Assembly: GCA_023955635.1 (NCBI GenBank)
Contig: JAMXHR010000010.1
Span: 248,001 to 312,000 of the forward strand
DNA: 64,000 bases
Source: Methanosarcina sp. ERenArc_MAG2
GTDB taxonomy: Archaea; Halobacteriota; Methanosarcinia; Methanosarcinales; Methanosarcinaceae
Direction: 5' to 3'
In this document: piece by piece, positions 58,818 to 64,000 of the stretch
How the letters are laid out: each line of letters begins with the position of its first letter
How positions within the stretch are numbered: the stretch's first letter is position 1
Position numbers and translations under genes: made by a program
The notes under the pieces: generated by a model
The model's database searches: none
Told to the model about the DNA's origin: nothing
What the model saw: the letters and a program-made list of their open reading frames with translations, nothing else

Positions 58818-61186
58818 ATGAGTTCCACAAACTGCGAGGATCTCTCCGAATTTACAATAAACCAAGATCGCAAACCGGATTCGGAATTTAACGGGAACAG
58901 GCAAGCCTCCTTTTTAGCCGGAGAATTTTATAGGAATAGCGTAGAGCACCTTCAGGATGAACTGGCACGAATAGGTGCGCTTATTCGTCTTCTCATTGAA
59001 AAATCTAGAGATGAAACTGGGCAGGAAAACCAGGACTTTCCAGGCATGTTCATTTCGGAAACTGAGGCAAACTCGATTCTACAGGCTGTATGCTGCGGTT
59101 CTGAAACTTTTCGGGCTCAAGAGTTGAAATCTGAGGAAATCGAGGCTTTGGAGAGGACGATCAGCAAAAAAAAGCTGAGAGCCTGAAAAGAGGAATCGAG
59201 CTGAGACTGCCCAGCTTATCGGAACTTTTTTCCCTAACATCTTTTGAAACGGATGTACTTTTGATAAGTCTTGCCCCGGAACTGGACGGTCGCTTTTCAA
59301 AGCTCTACGCCTACCTGCAAAATGATCTGGCAAAAAAACAGCTATCTGTGGGGATACTGCTTGACCTGCTTTGCGCCAGCCTTGAGGAGAAACTTGAGGC
59401 AAGAGAGTACTTTTCCCAGTCTGCCCCTCTGTTGCGAAACAGACTTATTTCTCTTGTAGGGGATGGTACGGATGCAAATCCTCCTCTGCTATCAAGATTC
59501 GTCAAACTGGATGAGAGAATAGCGGCTTTTTTATTGAATTCGGATGAAATTGACCCAAAAATTTCCCGGTTTTCAATCCGAGTAAAGCCTATAAGGTCTT
59601 TTGGTGATATTATTGTCCCGGATGACCAGAAAAACTGCCTTCTTGAAGCGATAAAACGGACAATTGAGGAAAGCGCTAGTCTAATGTTTTTCTTCTACGG
59701 GCCATCTGGAACAGGAAAAAAGCTTGCGGTTGAGGTGTGCTGCAAGGAATTAGGGGTAAATTTGCTTCTGGCAGATGCCGGAGCTTTTCCAAAAAGTAGT
59801 GAAGGCGAGGCACTCAACCTTATTTTAAGGGAAGCTCTCCTCCAGAAAGGGGCTGTTTTCATTGAAAATTTTGACGCCTTATGGGGGCGCGGTGCACAGG
59901 GGCAGGATTTGGATTCCGGGCTTTCAAGTATTGTCCTAGGTTACGGCACTTATGGCTCCGGTTTATCAGGTTCGGATTTATCTGGTTCTGGCTTTTCCGG
60001 GTCAGGCCTTTCAAGTCTTGTCAGGGCACTGGACTCTTTTCCGGGGCCTGTATTTTTATCTGCGGGGCAGTTATGGGAACCCGGAAGTGTCCTGAAAAAC
60101 AATACTTTTATAAGCTGTGCTTTTCCCCTTCCTGCTTTTGCAGAGCGAAAACAGCTCTGGAAAATGTGCCTCAAAAACTTTGAAAACAGTGTAGGAGAGG
60201 CTGAACTAGAAAACCTTGCTGCCAGATTCAAACTAAGCGGCGGCCAGATAAGGGACGCTGTTTCGACTGCGCAGGGCTTTGCTGCATCGCGAGGCCAGGA
60301 TAAGGCAGTTCTTACTACGGAAGACCTTTACAGGGCCTGCCGGAACCGCTCCAGCTTGAAACTCAACTCTCTTGCCAGAAAAATCAATCCTCGACGGAAA
60401 TGGAAGGATCTTGTGCTGGCTGCGCCGGTAAAAGAGCAGCTTGAGGAGATCTGTGCCTTTGTAAGGCATAAGGAGACTGTTTACTCCGAATGGGGGTTTG
60501 ATAAAAAGCTTTCGCTCGGGAAAGGGCTGAATATCCTTTTTGCAGGCCCTTCTGGCACAGGCAAGACTCTGGCTGCCGAGATTATCGCGGGGGAGGTTGG
60601 GCTCGACCTCTACAAAATTGATATTTCCGGCATCGTGAGCAAGTACATCGGGGAAACCGAGAAAAATTTGAAAAAGATCTTCGGGGAAGCTGAGATTGGC
60701 AATGCAATTCTTTTCTTTGACGAAGCCGATGCCCTTTTCGGGAAGCGTTCAGAAGTTAATGATTCCCACGACCGCTATGCAAATATCGAGGTAAACTACC
60801 TGCTCCAGCAGATGGAAGAGCACGAAGGAATAATCATCCTTGCAAGCAATTATAAAAAGAATCTGGATGATGCCTTCCTGAGGAGGCTGCAGTTTGCTGT
60901 GGAATTTCCAATCCCCGACGAAGCCTCAAGAAAAGAAATCTGGACAGGCATGTTCCCTGAAAAAGTGCGGCTCGGGGAAGATGTGGATTTCAATTTCATC
61001 TCAAAATTCAAGCTCACAGGTGGGAATATAAAAAATATTGTCCTGCTTGCCGCAGTCCTGGCTGCGGATGGTTCCGGAGTTATAGGCATGAAAGAAATCC
61101 TGAGGGCGCTGAAGCGGGAGTTCCAGAAAATGGGCAAAATCTGCACCCCTGCCGATTTCGGAACTTATTATGAGCTGGTAAAATAA
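58818..61186 (+). CDS. eCIS tandem AAA+ ATPase (Afp15/PVC15-like), one apparent frameshift
   Basis: About 789 residues. A first, degenerate ATPase domain has Walker A FYGPSGTGKKLAVEV; the second is complete: LFAGPSGTGKTLAAEIIAGE, Walker B ILFFDEADALFGKR, sensor ILASNYKKNLDDAFLRRLQF. Afp15-type ATPases are universal in extracellular contractile injection systems and are thought to load cargo or aid particle assembly. A Gly/Ser-rich insertion (SGSDLSGSGFSGSGLSS, about 59950-60015) lies in the first domain. The frame breaks at A8 59166-59173; a ninth A gives SKKKAESLKRGIELRLPSLS. The gene leads the structural part of the locus. Confidence 0.92.
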
Positions 61187-61278
61187 CTAATATTTATAAA
61201 GAGAAATTATGACGAAAGTTATAAAGATGGACTTCTTAACAGGTAAAGGATGTTATTTAAATTCAGGCAGCAGGAGAT

Positions 61279-61884
61279 ATGAAAATGTCGGATTACACGG
61301 CAATAGCTGATGTCGGAGAAACCCTTGTAGAACTCCTGAGAGAAAACATGCAGGACATCATACCTTCGGATTCGATAGCCCTTGTGTCCCCTGGAGAAAT
61401 CGAGGGCAAGGACAATATCCGTCTTTCCCTTTTCCTCTTCCAGATTGAAGAAAACATCCACCTGAGAAACCTGGATATGGAAGTTCTTGGGCCTTCGAAA
61501 CTCAGAGCTCCGCCCCTTGACCTTGACCTTTACTACATGCTAGCCTCATACCCTTCTTCTGGAATTCAGGACAGAACCGAAAGGACTGCAGAAGAGCACA
61601 GAATTCTGGGAAGAGCTATGCAGATTCTGCACGATAACCCTATCCTTACAGGCTCAGTTCTGAAAGGGAGCCTTTCCGCGTATGATACTGAACTGCACAT
61701 AATTAACAGTGCATTGAGCCTGGACGACATAACCAAGATCTGGAGCACTTTCAAAGACAAAAGTTTCCGGCCTTCGGTATGCTATCAGGTAACGCCAGTG
61801 AGAATCGAATCTTCAAGTGAAAAGAAAACCAGCAGGGTTACAGGAGGCCCTCAACGGCAAATGCCCGAAAGGAGGGAGAAGTAA
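61279..61884 (+). CDS. eCIS DUF4255/Pvc16-like protein (tail terminator type)
   Basis: 201 residues, DUF4255 (Pvc16_N domain): starts AIADVGETLVELLRENMQDI, then RLSLFLFQIEENIHLRNLDM, DLYYMLASYPSS, EHRILGRAMQILHDNPIL and GSLSAYDTELHIINSALSLD. In the antifeeding prophage and PVC systems this protein caps or terminates the tube/sheath. AGGAGAT precedes the ATG. The stop overlaps the next GTG start in TAAGTG spacing, so the two genes are coupled. Confidence 0.92.
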   Translation: MKMSDYTAIADVGETLVELLRENMQDIIPSDSIALVSPGEIEGKDNIRLSLFLFQIEENIHLRNLDMEVLGPSKLRAPPLDLDLYYMLASYPSSGIQDRTERTAEEHRILGRAMQILHDNPILTGSVLKGSLSAYDTELHIINSALSLDDITKIWSTFKDKSFRPSVCYQVTPVRIESSSEKKTSRVTGGPQRQMPERREK

Positions 61885-62541
61885 GTGGCTTCTGTCAAAT
61901 CGTATATAGCCATAACTGAAACGGGAAGAATCGAGGGCAAGGGCAGGCAAGAATACGTATTTTCCTGTCCTTCTTCTCTCAGCCTGTCCTTTGCAGTATG
62001 GCTTGTTGATGACTATACGCAAAAAGAACCTCTGGGAGAGGTCAGGGTGATGCTGAATGGGGAAAAAATAACAACTGTAAAAGCTTTGAAAAACTTGAGT
62101 GGATACCATACCTTTTCTGGGCTTCCCGAAGGTACGTATACATTAAGCGTAGAATCCGAATTTTACTTTTCCGAGGAAAGGATAGTCGATACCTCCTCTT
62201 TCGTAAATTCAAAAGAACCTGTTGTCGAAATTGTCCTGAAGCCAAAGCCTCTGTATCCTTTTCCGGATAGGATAACACTTATAAGAGGCCTTCTTGACCC
62301 ATTTGTGCCAGAGCCGGATCTTCTTGCAGGTATTACAATAAAGGCGATATCAAAATCTACAGGCCGGGAAATTCTGGGAATTCCGGACGAAAAGGGAGAA
62401 TTCGTTCTTTATTTCAGGGAAATCATTAATAGAAAAGCCGAGATTATCCTTGAAATCAAAGGAGAAGGAATCGAAAAAACGCTTCCTGTATTGATAGAAG
62501 AAGCTAAGAGTATATTTACAGGAGTCATTAAAATTCCCTAA
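61885..62541 (+). CDS. eCIS-associated carboxypeptidase-regulatory-like domain protein
   Basis: 218 residues, GTG start immediately after the DUF4255 stop. Two beta-sandwich units: VRVMLNGEKITTVKALKNLS with TFSGLPEGTYTLSVES (carboxypeptidase regulatory-like fold), and LLAGITIKAISKSTGREILG with PDEKGEFVLYFREI. No signal peptide. Similar small proteins often sit beside DUF4255 in eCIS loci and may be structural or adaptor pieces; function unproven. Confidence 0.75.
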   Translation: MASVKSYIAITETGRIEGKGRQEYVFSCPSSLSLSFAVWLVDDYTQKEPLGEVRVMLNGEKITTVKALKNLSGYHTFSGLPEGTYTLSVESEFYFSEERIVDTSSFVNSKEPVVEIVLKPKPLYPFPDRITLIRGLLDPFVPEPDLLAGITIKAISKSTGREILGIPDEKGEFVLYFREIINRKAEIILEIKGEGIEKTLPVLIEEAKSIFTGVIKIP

Positions 62542-63743
62542 AAGCTATTTATATATTTATTTATTTATTTATTTATATTTATCTTTTCTTATAAATTCTG
62601 ATCTTTGCTATTTAGTGTGGGTATTTAGATCATTTTTAAATTTTCTCTTTACGTGCTGTTTTATGTTTTTGATCCTATATTTAAGATATTACATAAAGTC
62701 ATTTTAAAAAATTAAAGTTTTATAAAGTAAAGATTATAGAAAAGACACGTCAAAATCTGTTTTCAAACTGGATTGGAAAAATTGCAAATTATGGAAGTTT
62801 GTTAGGTACACAACGAAATACAGATGCCAAAAAATAGTCCAATATTAAAAATCAAATTGCATGCGGCCACCCCACCCTAAACAGGCTGTCCGACAATTAC
62901 TCCCAGTAATATACAAATTCCTTTTTTTCAGTTTAAAGGCTTTATATGCCTTATTTTTCACATGTTTTTGCCCTTAAATTGAATTGTCGGACAGCCTGTA
63001 AAGGATGGGGTATGCTGATGGGCCGCACGCCGATTTATGGGGAATAGTTTAGTATCCTTTGACAAGATTTCCTTGATATAGAGTCGCATTCCCAACTCCT
63101 GTAACTATGGTACCAAGAAACTTTATTTTACAAAGAAGCGATGATATAGAGGTTTAAACAAAACCAAAAAGAGGCGAGGGTTCACTTCATCCCCAACCTA
63201 AAGGATAGGGTATTCGTGACCCTCCGCACTCCCAAAGTAATAAATTGCCTAACAAATCGTTTTTTATTTACTATTCTATTATAAGTAAAATATTTCTAAA
63301 TAAGAATTTTCTACATGAGAATTAAAAAAAATCCATATTTACCGAAATTAATAACATATTTTCAGCTATTAATTACTAATTTTTTAAATTAAAATTTCTT
63401 ATCTATAATTACTCAATATTAAATATAATTTAATAAAATAGAGCCTGAGGGATTATGTTTTGAAAAAAATATGCCTAATGGATCATTTTCAAACATTTCA
63501 TATTATATGAGTAATTATGAAAACTATTTAGAAGAATCTATCTTCATTCATTAAAATTTTACATATGTGACATGAATACTTACTATATATAATATATACG
63601 TTATGGCAAATCTAAATATTCATATACTTTAAAAAACTTAGAAAATGTATAAAAATTACTTTAATTGTTAGGAAGATCCAGCAATTTCGGGTTTTCAGAA
63701 AAGAAATGATAAAAATGTAAACGATATAAATGGAGAGCTTGGC
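62542..63743. other. Long intergenic region before the tail sheath gene
   Basis: 1202 bp, AT-rich, no gene supported on either strand; unusually long for an eCIS operon. It contains the inverted-repeat element at 62881-62999 and TATA-like sequence (ATATATAATATATACG near 63590). A GGAGAG just before 63744 is the sheath ribosome binding site. The sheath therefore probably has its own promoter. Confidence 0.5.
62881..62999. mobile_element. 119-bp MITE-like element with 18-bp perfect inverted repeats
   Basis: ACAGGCTGTCCGACAATT at 62881-62898 is perfectly inverted at 62982-62999; the 83-base interior has no ORF. It lies inside the eCIS locus between the carboxypeptidase-like and sheath genes. 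No convincing target duplication was seen. Sequence unrelated to the 119-bp MITEs at 840 and 16110. Confidence 0.75.
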
Positions 63744-64000
63744 ATGCCAGAATATCTTTCCCCAGGCGTATATATAGAAGAATTTGAAATTGGCGCAAAA
63801 CCAATGGAAGGAGTTTCAACCAGTACCGCAGGGTTCCTGGGAGAAACCGAAAGGGGTCCAACCACCCCTGTTTGATCACCAGCTGGTTGCAGTATCAGAG
63901 AGTTTATGGCAGTTACTTCGGAAACGACAAATATCTCCCAGGCTCGGTGGACGGGTTTCTCAAAAACGGAGGAAAGCGGTGCTATATAAGCCGGATCGTA
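63744..64000 (+). CDS. eCIS tail sheath protein, partial, one apparent frameshift
   Basis: Runs off the right edge after about 86 codons. Opens MPEYLSPGVYIEEFEIGAKP, then MEGVSTSTAGFLGETERGPT, the classic start of Afp2/phage-like sheath proteins, and continues QYQRVYGSYFGNDKYLPG with KNGGKRCYISRIV. The sheath contracts to drive the tube and cargo outwards. The frame breaks at T3 63871-63873 (one more T gives GPTTPVLITSWLQYQRVYGS). Tube, baseplate and spike genes presumably follow beyond the window. Confidence 0.92.

Noticed and set aside
1..64000. CRISPR arrays, rRNA and tRNA genes
   Set aside because: No regularly spaced repeats of 25-40 bp and no cloverleaf with a GGTTCGAATCC-like arm were found by eye; a dedicated scan could still find a tRNA.

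Overview
The window reads as chromosome of a methanogenic archaeon of the Methanosarcina type. Reasons: moderately AT-rich DNA, short archaeal Shine-Dalgarno leaders (AGGAGG, GGGGG), TATA-like promoter boxes, an archaeal XPB-Bax1 gene pair, Fe-S aldo/keto reductases, an Fe-S flavoprotein, a TTG-started carboxymuconolactone-decarboxylase-like protein and several small membrane proteins. No rRNA, tRNA or CRISPR array was recognised.

Layout. 1-3630: a partial DUF2173 gene and the molybdate/tungstate transporter modABC; a 119-bp MITE sits just upstream of modA. 4298-10474: a redox block with a TetR regulator and its palindromic operators, two paralogous aldo/keto reductases with C-terminal Fe-S clusters, a ferredoxin-nitroreductase fusion and a flavin reductase. 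10956-15698: two small membrane-anchored proteins and a fused HyuA-HyuB (5-oxoprolinase-like) gene. 15901-23487: a two-gene operon (HD-domain protein, then an LRR-Roc-COR GTPase) broken by four separate insertions, one MITE and three IS elements. Removing each element plus one target-site copy restores both reading frames exactly. 23525-28137: acetyltransferase, adenine deaminase, small proteins, cyclophilin. 28390-38113: a seven-gene minus-strand ABC operon (two exporter-type half-transporters plus a complete oligopeptide/nickel-type importer), bracketed by two direct 277-bp copies of a repeat with inverted termini. 38436-50966: PKD-domain protein, AhpD-like and ArsR genes, Fe-S flavoprotein, radical SAM protein, serine protease, Bax1 and XPB, HD protein, histidine phosphatase. 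51193-52491: a NosD-like beta-helix protein.

53268-64000 is the left part of an extracellular contractile injection system (eCIS): two DUF4157 cargo genes with near-identical leaders and N-termini but unrelated C-termini, a tandem-AAA ATPase (Afp15-like), a DUF4255/Pvc16-like protein, a carboxypeptidase-regulatory-like protein and the start of a tail sheath gene that runs off the window. A truncated copy of the ATPase promoter and first codons lies between the two cargo genes, so the cargo array grew by tandem duplication. Cargo 1 also carries a GC-rich foreign module between repeats. This is the most interesting system in the window.

Caution: 23 single-site frameshifts in 19 genes nearly all fit one missing base in a homopolymer run. 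This looks like systematic sequencing error, not decay, so those genes are given as one CDS each and are probably intact in the organism. The IS and MITE insertions are different: they have clean target-site duplications and are real.
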